Below, piece by piece: positions 31,735 to 42,514 of a DNA stretch of 64,000 nt. The notes beneath the pieces were generated by a model. The model searched no databases. It was not told the DNA's origin and saw nothing but the letters and a program-made list of their open reading frames with translations. The first letter of the stretch is position 1. Each line of letters begins with the position of its first letter. The translations under genes were made by a program, and so were the position numbers. Where the stretch lies: assembly GCF_025370935.1 (NCBI RefSeq), contig NC_133473.1, positions 1,025,772-1,089,771 on the forward strand, given 5' to 3'. Source of the DNA: Choristoneura fumiferana (lineage: Eukaryota; Arthropoda; Insecta; Lepidoptera; Tortricidae).

Positions 31735-32840
31735 CTAATTATGTCGCAAGTATCGTCTCGAACGCAGGCTCGATGACTTCCAGCCACCTGAACAAGCCGG
31801 GTTCCAAAAGGCTTATAGTACCGTAGACCGCATACATACGCTGCGGCAAGTCATACAGAATACCGAAGAGTATAACTTGCCACTATGTCTAGCGTTTGTG
31901 GATTACGAGAAAACTTTAATTCGGTCGAAACGTGAGCGGTGCTTAAGTTTCTCCAGCCCGATATCGGTGTATAACAACGCCACTATGTCGGTCCGAGTAC
32001 ACGAACAGAATTCGAATGCGATTTCTTTGAAAACAGGCGTAAGATACGTAGATGTCATATCTCTGAAACTGTTTACTGCCGCTTTCGAAGACGCCTTCAA
32101 GCTTCTGGAATGGAAGGACTAGGCATCTCATCGGCGAATACATCACTCACCTTCGGTTTGCCGACGATATCGTGGTTATGGCAAAGTCGATGGAAGAACT
32201 CAGTACGCTACTCGAAAACCTCAATCGAGTGTCAAGAACAGGTGCCTACTCCTATTTTGGTTGAGAATTCGGTTCTTGAAGTTGTTGACGCATATGTATA
32301 CATAGGAAAAACCGTCAAATTAGGTAAGTTCAACTTCGAGAAGATTGACAAATCGTCGAATCCAACACAGATGGGCACCGTTTGGAAAACTCAGCAATGT
32401 CTTTTCGTTCAAATTCCTCAGTGCCTTAAGACGAAAGTCTTTTTAAAACCTATGTGTGTTGCCAGTGATGATACACTATGGATCGGAGACGTGGTGCTTC
32501 ACTATAGCCCTTATAAATAGGCTCAGAGTTGCTCAGCGAGCTATGGAGAGAGCTATGCTCGGGATTTCTCTACGAGATCGAATTAGAAATGAGGAGATAT
32601 GTAGAAGAACAAGGGTCACCATTATCGACATGGCCAAACAAATTAGCTCGTTGAAGTCGTGGCAATAGGCAGGCCATATAGGATGGAGAACGTATGGCTG
32701 TTGGGGCCGAAAAGTTCAACGAGATGGAAGGATGACCTAGTTAAAGCGGTGGGTTCGCGGTGGATGCAACTAGAGGGCTATGGGGAGGCCTATGTCCAAG
32801 AGTGGACATCCTGCGGATGTTGATGATCACGATGATGATG
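31735..32840 (+). pseudogene. RTE-clade LINE, broken RT to C-terminus
   Basis: Pieces in three frames follow the order of an RTE reverse transcriptase. First comes P-P-E-Q-A-G-F-Q-K-A-Y-S-T with L-P-L-C-L-A-F-V-D-Y-E-K (31,780-31,915, with F-V-D-Y as the first catalytic block). Then F-A-D-D-I-V-V-M (about 32,155-32,185, the Y/F-A-D-D block in another frame). Then H-Y-G-S-E-T-W-C (32,465-32,490), R-V-A-Q-R-A-M-E-R-A-M-L-G (32,526-32,565), and the E-A-Y-V-Q-E-W-T-S-C-G end (about 32,785-32,818) with a GATGATGATG tail. At least three frameshifts break it, so it is dead. It lies inside the interval between ORF1 and ORF2 of the minus-strand LINE. Confidence 0.85.
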
Positions 32841-33515
32841 AAATACATTACTTTTAAAACTTTTTATATAATTTTCATGTGCGATCATACAAACAAGCAC
32901 AAGGAACAAGTGTCATATTGTGAGTACTAATGGGCAATGTCGTTTGTATTAGCATTAATTATTATTTATTTCGTCATTGCGAATAATCACGTACAGTCGA
33001 GTTCATAAAACATGTGAGCAAAATTTGATAAAAATATCTGAACATGACTCTATTGCTAACGGCGTAGAAGATAGATAGATAGATAGTCACATGTTGTTGA
33101 AAAAATTATCAAAATATCCGAGGATAAAGTTTCATATGCCTATAGACCTCGGTTCACAAAGTCAAACTCCGACAAAGATAGTTCTATATTCTCTTAACAC
33201 CGAATTTTTGGCTGTGCGTTCCCACGAAAACAGTTACATATTACTTTAAGACCCAGAATTCCTTGAAAGCCTTAACATTTAAAAAAGATTGCTACTAAAA
33301 AGTAATCCTGACAACTCTAGTAAAAACTATACTTAATTGCATTGACGAATTCCTATTACTTACAAAGCTATAATCAAATTAAACTAAGCGAAAATTCAAA
33401 TGCCCTAGTGAAAAGTAACAATTTTGCAGAAGTGACTTTATTCGTCGGATGGGACGATTGAATGTTAATTATTAATATGATGAATACCGCGTAGTGTGAA
33501 CGCGCTCCATGGCTC
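32841..33515. other. Unassigned; short (GATA)n run
   Basis: AT-rich DNA with GATAGATAGATAGATAG at about 33,070-33,086. No coding signal. Confidence 0.4.
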
Positions 33516-33529
33516 ATTGTTTTGTTCGA

Positions 33530-33838
33530 TCACTCTGTAGTATCTTGTACACATAGCTTGTTTACATCGGATTCCGACCTAATGTTATGTATTTTAGATT
33601 TTTCAGCTTTTCTAACCAAAATTCTTAGGTCCTGTACCCAGATAAATTTATATTTTTCTTTTAATAACGTTTTTGTATGCCATAAAAGTTGCCTCATGCG
33701 TTTAGGTAAACATTCGTTAATGTATAGGCGATTATTGTTTTCATTCTTCAAAACATCTTTATTAGTGAGTCGTGTTTTCTTACTAGAAACCCACTTATCT
33801 CTCGCTACCTTGGAGCGGAGCGTCACAACAATCGGCCG
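33530..33838 (-). pseudogene. LINE ORF1 C-terminal fragment (FP-like domain)
   Basis: The minus-strand frame encodes R-P-I-V-V-T-L-R-S-K, then W-V-S-S-K-K-T-R-L-T-N-K-D-V, then L-Y-I-N-E-C-L-P, and W-V-Q-D-L-R-I-L-V-R-K-A. This pattern is typical of the C-terminal RNA-binding/FP-like part of insect LINE ORF1 proteins. Its 5' side ends at a TCTGTCTG repeat, so the ORF1 start is missing. Orientation and position fit the 5'-truncated start of the element whose ORF2 is at 27,311-30,292. The ~3.2 kb between them would then contain later insertions, including the RTE fragment. Confidence 0.7.
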
Positions 33839-34028
33839 GGGTCTGTCTGTCTGTGTGGCTGTCTGTGGCACTGTAGCTCTTAAACGGATGGTTCGATTTT
33901 AATGTGGTCTTTTTTATTTGAAGGCAGGTTTTCTAGCGATGGTTCTTAGACATGTTTTATCAAAATCGGTTAAGCCGTTTTAGAAATATTGAACTTTAAA
34001 GCGACAAAGTCGGGGATTTTCCAACTTT
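33838..34028 (+). repeat. Right half of a split CCCCCGAC-type repeat
   Basis: Begins TCTGTCTGTCTGTGTGGC and runs through CTGTAGCTCTTAAACGGATG to GCGACAAAGTCGGGGATTTT. It lacks the CCCCCGACGCAAAAAGAGG part, which is found alone at 27,051. Confidence 0.7.
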
Positions 34029-34557
34029 TAGTTGGTTAGATTATATTCAGTTAATTTTCCCTCCCCTACGCCTTAAATCTCCACAAATCAGTTAACGCAT
34101 ACTAAACACCCCAAACAACTACAACCTTAATAGTTACCAGCATTACGTTTATTACTGTCTCCACACTCGCAGGAACCCAATCTGCCCAATTGAAGTCGCC
34201 CATAAAACACTGACCTACAATCCGATTCACTTGTACTTAATATTTACACCCCGAAAGGGTCGGGGTATTAAATCCGGGTATTTATGACCCGGTACCACAA
34301 AGCGTTTATTACCGGAGATGGCCTAAAAGATTAGAGAAGACATCCTTGGATACAGGATTTTCTGATACAGATACCCATTCCTAAAGGTTCCCATTTCTAC
34401 AAATAATCGTTTCTACGGATTCCCTTTTCTACAGATTTTCATGTCTATGTACACAGATTTTCAATAAATAAATATCACGGAATATTTCACACTAATTTGA
34501 CCTAGTCCCAAACCAAGCCAAGCAACGGATAAACCAAACTTTACTTATATTACATAC

Positions 34558-34765
34558 TAGGTTTTGCCCGCGGCTTCGCCCGCGTGGAAATCGGTTAGCG
34601 CGCGCTGTTCCCTCGGGAACTGTGCATTTTTCCGGGATAAAAAGTAGCCTATGCCACCCTCTGGCCCATAAACTATCTTTAAGCTTAAAATCACGTCAAT
34701 CCGTCGCTCCGTTTCGACGTGAAAGACGAACAAACATACACACTTTCGCATTTATTAAGTATATG
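34558..34765 (-). mobile_element. Helitron-like non-autonomous element
   Basis: Left end ACTAGGTTTTGCCCGCGGCT, then TCGCCCGCG, is the reversed 3' end (hairpin plus CTAGT). The right end TTTCGCATTTATTAAGTA is the reversed 5' end. GGGATAAAAAGTAGCCTATG and GACGTGAAAGACGAACAAAC lie between. The small frames on both strands are not genes. Confidence 0.75.
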
Positions 34766-34799
34766 GATGCATGGATGGAAGGATGGATTAAAAATCTAG

Positions 34800-35260
34800 A
34801 CTCGTAAAAAAAAATTCGCATTATTCATTCAAATATCTGCCTCAACCAGAAATCGAACCCATTTTGGCTGAGAACTTCACACGCGCCATTAAATTTCTTG
34901 GCAGGTGTGTACAGATTCTTCACTACATTTTCCTTCAACGTAAAGATCGTGTTAAATTTCAAATGCAATTTCGCTCTTAGAACGACCACTCCGACCCTCT
35001 GCTTAAGAGGAGAGGTCAATCCACTAAGGTACCACGACATACCTACGATGCCAGAACCCTAAAACGGGTTAACCTCTTCACCGACACAAAACAAACGAAT
35101 TGACGTGCTCTTTACGCCACAGAAAAAGCAGCGACAAATCAACTTGATTTTTAATTCCATTGCAGAAAGATTAATTTCGACTTGAATGTTGATGATACTT
35201 GAATGTATAGATGACTGTGGCGTGCGAGGCATTCCATTGTCTAAATTGAAAAATACAAAC
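34800..35260 (-). repeat. Degenerate tRNA-derived repeat region
   Basis: GAAATCGAACCCATTTTGG is an inverted B-box-like word, and CTGCTTAAGAGGAGAGGTCA with CCACTAAGGTACCACG resembles an inverted tRNA 5' half. Too decayed to delimit. Confidence 0.4.
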
Positions 35261-35289
35261 TGAAACATAAGATGCACAGAAAAAACAGA

Positions 35290-35448
35290 AAAATAAGACC
35301 ATCACTGGGAATCGAACCCAGGTCCTCGTAATCCGTACGGTCGTGTAATTCGTGTCCGTACCGTTGACCATCAGTGGTGTAGCGGTATAGCACGCGGTAC
35401 GGATTACCGAGGACCTGGGTTCGATTCCAGTGATGGTCTTATTTTTCT
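35290..35448. repeat. tRNA-like fold-back repeat, copy B
   Basis: Two inverted halves (35,294-35,340 and 35,396-35,445) share CCATCACTGGGAATCGAACC and its complement, with a ~55-base centre. Read plus, the unit from 35,368 has CCATCA at its start and TGATGG at its end, and CGGTA-CGGAT-TACCG as an anticodon-like stem. CTGGGTTCGATTCCAG is a T-arm missing one C. The stem bases differ from copy A but pairing is kept. Flanked by TTTTTCTGT words on both sides. Confidence 0.75.
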
Positions 35449-35454
35449 GTTTGT

Positions 35455-35710
35455 TAAAGGTCGCATTAGCGATCCCTTCAAATAGCGAACCTACTGTGTT
35501 AAAAATAAAGTTGTGTTAAATACTTGGAATGTATACATATCATTTTATAGTATTGTAAAACCTGTTTAAAAAAAAAATATACCTCGTTGAGTTTCTTGCC
35601 GGATTCTTCTCAGCAGAGGTTTTTTCCGACCGGTGGTACATTTTTTTTTGACATTCATAAGTGCTTGTTATAGCCTGGATTGAATAAGGATATTTTTGAC
35701 TTTGACTTTT
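35455..35710 (+). repeat. LINE 3' UTR with GACTTT tail, copy
   Basis: GCATTAGCGATCCCTTCAAA, then ATAGCGAACCTACTGTGTTA, through TTGCCGGATTCTTCTCAGCA and TTGAATAAGGATATTTTTGA to GACTTTGACTTT. Near-identical to 9,858-10,088. It starts directly after the tRNA-like fold-back. Confidence 0.85.
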
Positions 35711-36865
35711 AATTGTAGAGTGACCATGCGCTTAGTAAATAATTAAACACTTTCGGTTCTCAACTTTAAAAAAAGTTAACCTTACTAATACTGGCACGGT
35801 ACGCCTTAACTAACTGAATCCAGTAGGATTGTTTCTGCTGGCGTCTCCTGAACCACCCAGTAGATAAGTCAACTCCAGTCACAATTCCATTTCCCGGGAC
35901 ACTACATCGGTCCAACCCGGATTATCAATAACGAGGCTACAGCCTATTCTGGTTAGCTCCCTGGCCGCATGTTACGACTGGGAACCCGGATTAAAAACTA
36001 AGGGTTTATTAATACAAGGGTTACTAATTAAGATGTTTGGGTACGATTCAATCGGGATATTTCGAGTTAGCTGTATTAGATGCAGTATCGTTGGCCACTA
36101 TGGAACTTTTTCACAGAAAATGTCGTAGTTATAATCGAATTTCTTTCTTTGCTGTCCTTTGTCGAGTTCAAACGGTTAGAGAATATTTTCATGCTTTTAT
36201 AGAGTCGGTTAAATATTTGTATTTTTTCTCGCTTTTCAGTGTAACTGATCTAAGCTACTCTTGCTTAATGTGTTCTTCTTGAATTATTAAGGACAACAAC
36301 GATGTTATACTATTTTTATTTATTTAGTGCAGTACATCAGTACAATCAATAACTCGACAACAATGGAATTTTGCTACAGAGTTTACCGCTTCAACAGTGT
36401 TTTTTTACTGAAATTGCCTTCTGAGATATAATTTTGAGAAAAAGTAAGCTCAAAACTGGCAACATTTAACATCAGCGAGTGAATGTGATAGCAAATCAAA
36501 TACTTCTGCTTTCCAATCTATGATACTATTTCTACTGATTTATTACTCACGGGACCAAAACTAAATCAAGCCATTTTTGACTGGTCCCCTTATCTTCTCA
36601 ATTTAATAACGAGTTGGACCCAAACAATATCAGAACAGTAATTCCCTGGGTTCAGGCGGTATCTCTGTCCCTCCAATAATTGTGGCAGATGGCATCTCGG
36701 TCGAATCAATTTGACAAATGTGGGCCAAATGTAGCCAATAAGGGGAAACCGCAAACTTGTGTCGTTAGGCGACTACATCAACTAATATCTGCTGGTTGCT
36801 GGCTACTTACTAATATCTGTTGGGCTGTAGCCATATAGAAATGTCTGTTTATTTTGATTTAGCTA
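35711..36865. other. Spacer, no gene recognised
   Basis: Small open frames (for example 36,037-36,282) lack any domain and have AT-driven composition. No repeat shared within the window was spotted. Confidence 0.4.
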
Positions 36866-36867
36866 GT

Positions 36868-37115
36868 CCTGCTAACATTATAAATGCAAGAGGTTGTGAG
36901 TATGTTTGTTTGTATATTTGTGACTCCTTCACGCTACAACGGCTTGACCGATATGAGTGAAATTTGGTATGTAGATAGGTGGATATTTGGTTTAATAAAC
37001 AGGCTACTTTTTATCCACATTACAACCGTTGGGTTTAGAAATTTAGCACGGTTGTTTTTAAAAACGGCCTTATCGCTTTACAATATTTTTTTTCGCAAAC
37101 TACTTACTTACACCT
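36868..37115 (+). repeat. Helitron-like 5' part
   Basis: TCCTGCTAACATTATAAATG, then GTGAGTATGTTTGTTTGTAT and ACGGCTTGACCGATATGAG, GAAATTTGGTATGTAGATAG follow the 5' half of the family. The 3' end with CTAG was not found nearby. The 98-codon frame across it is a by-product. Confidence 0.6.
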
Positions 37116-37605
37116 TTTTTGACTGGACAATGTACATGTATTGTTATATTATAATGGTAGAAAAGCTCGTGTTAAACTGAGCACCTATGTATTCACACAC
37201 AACTTCCGTCCCCCAGTGCCTTTTTCAGCCGACCTTAAAAAAATAAATTTTATCTCCACCTAACTGGTCGTCTTTCTCAAGCTAATGCTTTTTACCTCAA
37301 TAAAATAGGACATTAACTATGAATGGATCCGCGGCCTTCATATTATATTTAAATAATGTTAACCTTTTTATGGGTAATGTTGAATTCTCGCGACTTATTT
37401 CCCATGAAGGTCCGATTCCCTGTGGCGAATAATGTGTGCAGCACAAATATGAAATTAAAGCTCTAACAAACAATCTTACTAGCTGTTAGGACATTACAAT
37501 GCTTACTTTAAAATTATAACTTTATCAATAAGAGCGTTTATATCTGCTGAGCTGGCAACGTTGCATTTTTGTTAGTTTTTCTCGATTATTCCATAAAAAA
37601 TGAAT

Positions 37606-37835
37606 CTTCTTCTTCCGGTGCCCTCTCCTATCGGAGGTCGGCGATCATTTAAGGCTATCCTTACTTTAGAGACTGCCGCTCGAAGAGGGATCTGGTACTC
37701 ATTCCGAACCAGTCTCTAAGGTTCCTTAACCAGGAGGTACGTCTACGGCCAGGTGGTCTGCGGCCTTGTATCTTCCCCTGGATAATAAGCTGAAGCAGAC
37801 CATACTTCTCGTTACGCATTAGGTATATGCCCCAA
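37606..37835 (-). pseudogene. LINE C-terminal fragment inserted in the TIR element
   Basis: On the minus strand it encodes K-Y-G-L-L-Q-L-I-I-Q-G-K-I, then R-R-P-P-G-R-R-R-T-S-W-L-K-N-L-R, then D-W-F-G-M-S-T-R-S-L-F. This is the characteristic end of an RTE-like LINE subgroup whose final residues precede a stop and a CGGAAGAAGAAG-type tail. Only the last ~60 codons remain. Confidence 0.75.
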
Positions 37836-37968
37836 ATACAACAGCTTCCTTAGTTTTATAGTACGTATCACTTCCAAACTTTTATTCATTCTCTGCGATA
37901 CCAATATGCAATAGCAATACAATAATTTAATGAAATTTAAAAATGTGGTCTGATAGAACTGCTCTTAA

Positions 37969-38423
37969 GGGGATCCCATGCCCCAATGACCATCGATCTG
38001 AATTCCTTAGTTTTCTAATGTTTTTGTAGCTTATTATATTAACAATAACGGCTTTAAGCAACATAGTATCCCATATTTACTTCAAAGTTCATTGTCTTCG
38101 AGATATTTGGCATCAAAGTTGAACAATTTTAGGCCAAAAAACTGGTTTGCTGGCCATAACTTTTGTGTATTAGTTTCAAATGAAAACCCTAGACATGTTA
38201 GATCTTTCACGTCAATATAGATACGAAATAAGTGTTTTTTTAGACAATGTTTAAAAAAATCATATTAAATTAAGTATTCATTTTTAACAAAATCTGGTAG
38301 ACAAAAATGGAGATAAAAGATTGAAGAACCGATAGCCGTTTGATTTATAATTATATCTGTAGTATAAAGTAGGAGATACGATTCAAAACTTGTCAAAAAT
38401 CGATGAAAACCTCGGGTAGCCCC
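37969..38423. mobile_element. 455-bp element with TTAA target duplication (piggyBac-like MITE)
   Basis: Flanked by TTAA on both sides (37,965-37,968 and 38,424-38,427). The ends GGGGATCCCA and, inverted, GGGGCTACCC form short imperfect terminal repeats. TTAA duplication is the hallmark of piggyBac-type transposons. Non-coding interior. Confidence 0.65.
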
Positions 38424-38756
38424 TTAATTAAACTTTTTTTCGTTTTTAAAGAATATAAAAGTCTATCACCAATCGAATAATTATTGAAGTAGACACATTA
38501 ACTTATTATATTAAAAAGAGTTCTATCAGACCACATTTTTAATTTTCAATATTTTTTTATGGAATAATCGAGAAAAACTAACAAAAATGCAACGTTGCCA
38601 GCTATATACTTGCTTAAGGTTTAAACGAGCAACTCTTGTATTACCTACGTAGGATAAAAAGCGTGAATCTGAACGAAAAGGAATGTGTCAGAGAGAGACG
38701 AATAAAATTGAGAAAAAAAGCGAGATGAGTAAATGGTAGTGCACGCGCTACTTTAC

Positions 38757-39275
38757 TTTTTATTATTAACTCAGGGAATTTATACATCCCCTTGCTATAT
38801 TTAAGGCTGTACTTATATTGTTAAGCTCATGGATTTTAAACTTGTATATATATTATACTATACTATTATATACTTGTATAGTTTAATTTCTAGTCACAGG
38901 CTCGCGACGTCGAAGTTCCCAAGACGATCCCATAGAGCTTATGGGAACGGAAGCAATACCATGCCCTCGGTACCGCTCTGCTTTCAGAGCATGACATGAG
39001 TGCGTGTGAGCTAACTTTGGGGGCGCAAACGTGAGCTTGCCTTCGGAATCCAAAAGCTTAATGGTTACTTGACCTGAAATGTGAATTTCAGAATTAAATT
39101 ATTATTATTATTATTATTTGACGGTGGGAGCAGTCTACACTTCCACTGAACGTAGATTATAGTTAGTGTTTAGTTTTGTAACTAAGAGACCCCATAAATC
39201 CCTGTATTATTATTATTATTTTTTATTTTTTTTTATTTAATTGTATACTGTAGTTTTTAAGTATCAGTACAAGTA
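38757..39275 (+). repeat. LINE 3' UTR copy (same family as 18,538-20,008)
   Basis: Starts at TTTTTATTATTAACTCAGGG, includes CATCCCCTTGCTATAT, then GAGCTTATGGGAACGGAAGC and TCAGAGCATGACATGAG. It stops before the AATAAATGATTTTGATT end, so both ends are truncated. Non-coding. Confidence 0.8.
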
Positions 39276-39279
39276 TTGT

Positions 39280-40050
39280 ATAAAATAAAGTATTGTATAT
39301 AATATTAAAAATACACACTAAAAAGTCATTTTAACACAGCAGAGACTTTCCAAATTACCTTCATAGTCGCTAATTCAACTAACCATACTAAAAAGTCTGT
39401 AAATCGCGCTCGGTTTTTTATTAAACGTCAAACTTTTATAAAAGGCATTGGCGAAACAACTTCGAGCGGCTACAAAATACGTTCGCATAAAAACGTGGCT
39501 AAAATCCTGTCAAATTTACTGGTAAAAAATGTCTATAAAATATCGGCTGTACAATATTCTATTATTGATGTCCCTAGGGTTGTAAAGCGCGAATTGAAAC
39601 TTGGAAATTGTGCGCAATCAATGTAGAATAATAGATCCAAATGGGACTTGCTCTTGTTGTACGAATAATTTGACAGGTAAACGTCAGACGTCAAAATAAC
39701 TAACTTACAAAATTATGTTAGGAGAAAAATGATTTCTTATTTATATCTTAGTTCCAGTCGATACATAGTTTGTTCCCGTAAACATTTGGCATTATGTATA
39801 TCCATAAAATAATAATGTGATTAACTGACTGACAAACAACGTGTCGTATAACCGTAAACCATTGGAGGTAAATACTTAAAATTTGCCAAACTTACAGCCT
39901 TGGCCAAGGTATTGGCCACTTGCAATTTTTGACTTAAAAAAAAGTTGTATGTTAAAACCTATTACGGTTTCTATTCGATTTCCAGCCTTTACCAAACAAA
40001 CAAATTTCAAATTTAGAATGTAATTTAAATTTGGAATTAATGCATCGGCC
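39280..40050. other. Spacer, no gene recognised
   Basis: AT-rich with no repeat I could match inside the window. Confidence 0.35.
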
Positions 40051-40054
40051 TTGT

Positions 40055-40194
40055 TAGTACAGTCACCAGCACCAATATCTGACACAACAAGCGTGCATAT
40101 ATATCTGATACGACTCTATTTCTAGGGCCGGAAGGACGTGTCAGATATTTTTGCACGCTCCGCTGTGGCTGATATTAATGCTGGTGACTGTACA
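40055..40194. mobile_element. Short palindromic MITE (CAGTCACCAGC family), copy 2
   Basis: GTACAGTCACCAGCACCAAT at the left and GCTGGTGACTGTAC at the right. TATCTGACAC and GATATTAATG sit inside the ends, around CTATTTCTAGGGCCGGAAGG. About 140 bp, reverse orientation to 11,936-12,060. TA is at both outer edges. Confidence 0.85.
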
Positions 40195-40365
40195 TACTAC
40201 ATACCTATATAAAGTCGTGTATTTATTGGGGATCCTAGAGGTCAACGAGAGATTTATATGCTCGTAGCTAGAAGTCCACTAAGAAGGGGTTTTCCGAAAT
40301 AACCCGTGATTCTATCGAAGCGAAACCACAGGATAAAGCTTGTCTTTAATCCAAGTCTTTTTAAC

Positions 40366-40566
40366 CCCCGACGCAAAAAGAGGGGCGCTCTGTGTGTCTG
40401 TCTGTCTGTGGCACCGTAGCTCTTAAACGGGTGGACCGATTGGAATGCGGTTTTTTTATTTAAAAGCAGGTTTTCTAGCAATGGTTCTTAGACATGTTTC
40501 ATCAATATCGGTTCAGCCGTTTTCAAGACATTGAACTTTGAAGTGACAAAGTCGGGGGTTTTCTAA
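40366..40566 (+). repeat. CCCCCGAC-type dispersed repeat, complete copy
   Basis: TTAACCCCCGACGCAAAAAG, then AGGGGCGCTCTGTGTGTC, to GACAAAGTCGGGGGTTTTCT. The 75-codon minus frame spanning it is not a gene. Confidence 0.8.
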
Positions 40567-40639
40567 CTTATTGTTTGTTAGGTTAGGTTATTGCTGACTG
40601 TATTTTTTGCTAAATTTACTTGCATTGTATTACATCAAA

Positions 40640-40850
40640 TTTCGGCCTATTACGTCCACTGCAGGGCACAAGCCTTCTCTCAGAATGAGAGAGCTTGAGC
40701 CGTAGTTCCCACGCAAGTTCACACACACCGTTGAACCGCTTTGTAGGTTCTGCAGATTTCCTCATGATGTTTTCCTTTACAGATCATAGTTTTCATATAT
40801 AATTTTGCAGGTGGATTTCGAAAAACTCACAGTTGCAATCCAATATTTAA
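40640..40850 (-). repeat. Old tRNA-derived SINE copy
   Basis: Reversed and diverged version of the SINE at 40,853: CACTGCAGGGCACAAGCC, CCGTAGTTCCCACGC, GATTTCCTCATGATGTTTTC and TCGAAAAACTCA correspond to its tail, body and head. It lies back to back with the younger copy. Confidence 0.7.
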
Positions 40851-40852
40851 CA

Positions 40853-41170
40853 ACCGTGCCGTGGTGGCCTAGTGGTTTGACCTATCGCCTCTCAAGCAGA
40901 GGGTCGTGGGTTCGAACCCCGGCTCGCACCTCTGAGTTTTTCGAAATTCATGTGCGGAATTACATTTGAAATTTACACGAGCTTTGCGGTGAAGGAAAAC
41001 ATCGTGAGGAAACCTGCACAAACCTGCGAAGCGATTCAATGGTGCGTGCGAAGTTCCCAATCCACACTGGGCCCGCGTGGGAACTATGGCCCAAGCCCTC
41101 TTGATCTGAGAGGAGGCCTGAGCCCAGCAGTGGGACGTATATAGGATGAGATGATGATGATGATGATGAT
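40853..41170 (+). repeat. tRNA-derived SINE, well-preserved copy
   Basis: The head has an A-box-like word (GTGGCCTAGTGGTTTGACC) and an exact B box (GGTTCGAACCCC, at about 40,910). The body has TTTTTCGAAATTCATGTGCG and AACATCGTGAGGAAACC, and the tail GTGGGACGTATATAGG, then (GATGAT)n. A split pol III promoter plus 3' microsatellite is standard SINE design. It is not a tRNA gene, as no acceptor stem closes. Confidence 0.88.
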
Positions 41171-41194
41171 TTTCTAACAATCTAACCTGACTGA

Positions 41195-41915
41195 TGGAAA
41201 CTAGGAGTAAAGCTTTCTTTAGGACACAGGCTTATTCTACCTACCTACTTTGGCACGAAAAGGGCCTTTCATCTTCCAAGCCCAATTTTTCATTTGAAGC
41301 CCAACCATCAAATAAAAAAATCCTGTTACACCCAACATTACACGGCAGCTCAAATAAAAAATCACTAACGAAAACATCGACGTATTTTTACAGCTAAAGC
41401 CCATTTGCGACTCCCGCGGGGGGCAACCCTAATACCGATGCAATCAATCGTGGTTATGCCCGAACTTTGTATCATAAACGACATTGGTGTTTGAATGGCT
41501 AATGGAGCTTAGCGCTATGTCCAATACGGACCGCAGAGCGGCGGCTCGCACAGTAAATACTTGGTAAATGGCGGCCATTTTTGGTCCAAACGCAGGTAAC
41601 GAAACGATGAAGTTATGTTTAAATTTGCACAGTTTGAGGTGTAAAGTGCGGTTTGGAATTTGTAGTCGAATTTGCTTTTGCTGTGTGCAAATTCGATGAG
41701 GTAATTATAGGTGAGTTGCTGAACTGAACAATAGTAATGTCGCTTGTTTTACTTATTTAATGATAGATACCGTTATGCCTTAACAAAATTTTATAATAAG
41801 AATTAAAATGTCTAATGTCTTTTTTAAGTCTATATAATCAAAATGGCGACGAATGAATGGTTCAAGTTACGATTGCCTGCCAACCATATTAGTAATCTGT
41901 GCCTGCCAAGCGCAA
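41195..41915. other. Spacer, possibly unique
   Basis: Contains GC-richer words (GCAGAGCGGCGGCTCGCAC and AAATGGCGGCCATTTTTGG, near 41,530-41,590). The latter is a 14-base palindrome, AAATGGCGGCCATT. No open frame of note. Confidence 0.4.
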
Positions 41916-41924
41916 AGATGCATT

Positions 41925-42055
41925 ATAAATGAGATTCAAAGTCACAAGTCAAAATAATATTTATTTTCTTAAAAACCATTTATAAATATCGATGAACCTA
42001 CCACTGATTCGGAAAAACCTTTGTTGAGATTTATTCGGCAAGAAACTCAACTATT
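41925..42055 (-). repeat. LINE 3' UTR with GACTTT tail, reversed decayed copy
   Basis: AAAGTCACAAGTCAAAATAA, then ATTCGGAAAAACCTTTGTTG and GGCAAGAAACTCAAC, is the reverse of the 25,414-25,545 sequence with several changes. Confidence 0.6.
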
Positions 42056-42514
42056 TTTTTTTACACAGTAGACAGGATATTCGAAACGATTGGTCATTGC
42101 AGATTGAAATTATAATATAAATATTATGATTGTAATTATTTATTTTATAATAAATTTTAGATATCAACGTCTTTTTGTCAATTTTGTATGTTTTAAATTT
42201 GAAGTTAGTATCTGTTAGATCTAAGTATGTTTTATAAATTGTAATAAATTAAATGAAATTTTCCGAAGCTACTTTTTGGTTTAAGTTAGTTTGCAAGACC
42301 AAAAAGAACTATGCTTATAATGGTGCCATTATGGTACCCGGTAGTGTGGTATGGTTTATTACCCGTGTGGTGTCGGTTAAGAATTACATCTCTCCATTTC
42401 TACCGTGGATGTCGTAAGAGGCGACAAAGGATATAGGTTACAGTATACCTTAGACGACAGGCTAGCAACTTGTCAGTATTGTACCGTTTTTGTCAAACTT
42501 AAAACCTAAAATTT

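Larger units (their letters stand above)
37545..38606. mobile_element. TIR element split by two later insertions
   Basis: A 43-base terminal sequence (GCTGGCAACGTTGCATTTTT, then GTTAGTTTTTCTCGATTATT, then CCA) at 37,552-37,594 is exactly inverted at 38,562-38,604. Inner parts match too: AAAAATGTGGTCTGATAGAA (37,940) is the complement of sequence at 38,520-38,545. The left arm is interrupted by a LINE fragment (37,606-37,920) and the centre by a second small transposon (37,969-38,423). The order of events is readable from the nesting. Confidence 0.8.

Noticed and set aside
31877..32668. Three plus-strand frames as separate host genes
   Set aside because: They are consecutive pieces of one frameshifted RTE retrotransposon.
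35368..35445. Functional tRNA gene
   Set aside because: B box and stems are present, but the D-arm is poor, the anticodon loop has five bases or lacks T33, and the unit sits in a palindromic repeat.
40853..40935. tRNA gene in the SINE head
   Set aside because: Good A and B boxes but no closing acceptor stem; followed by SINE body and tail, and repeated at 43,390.
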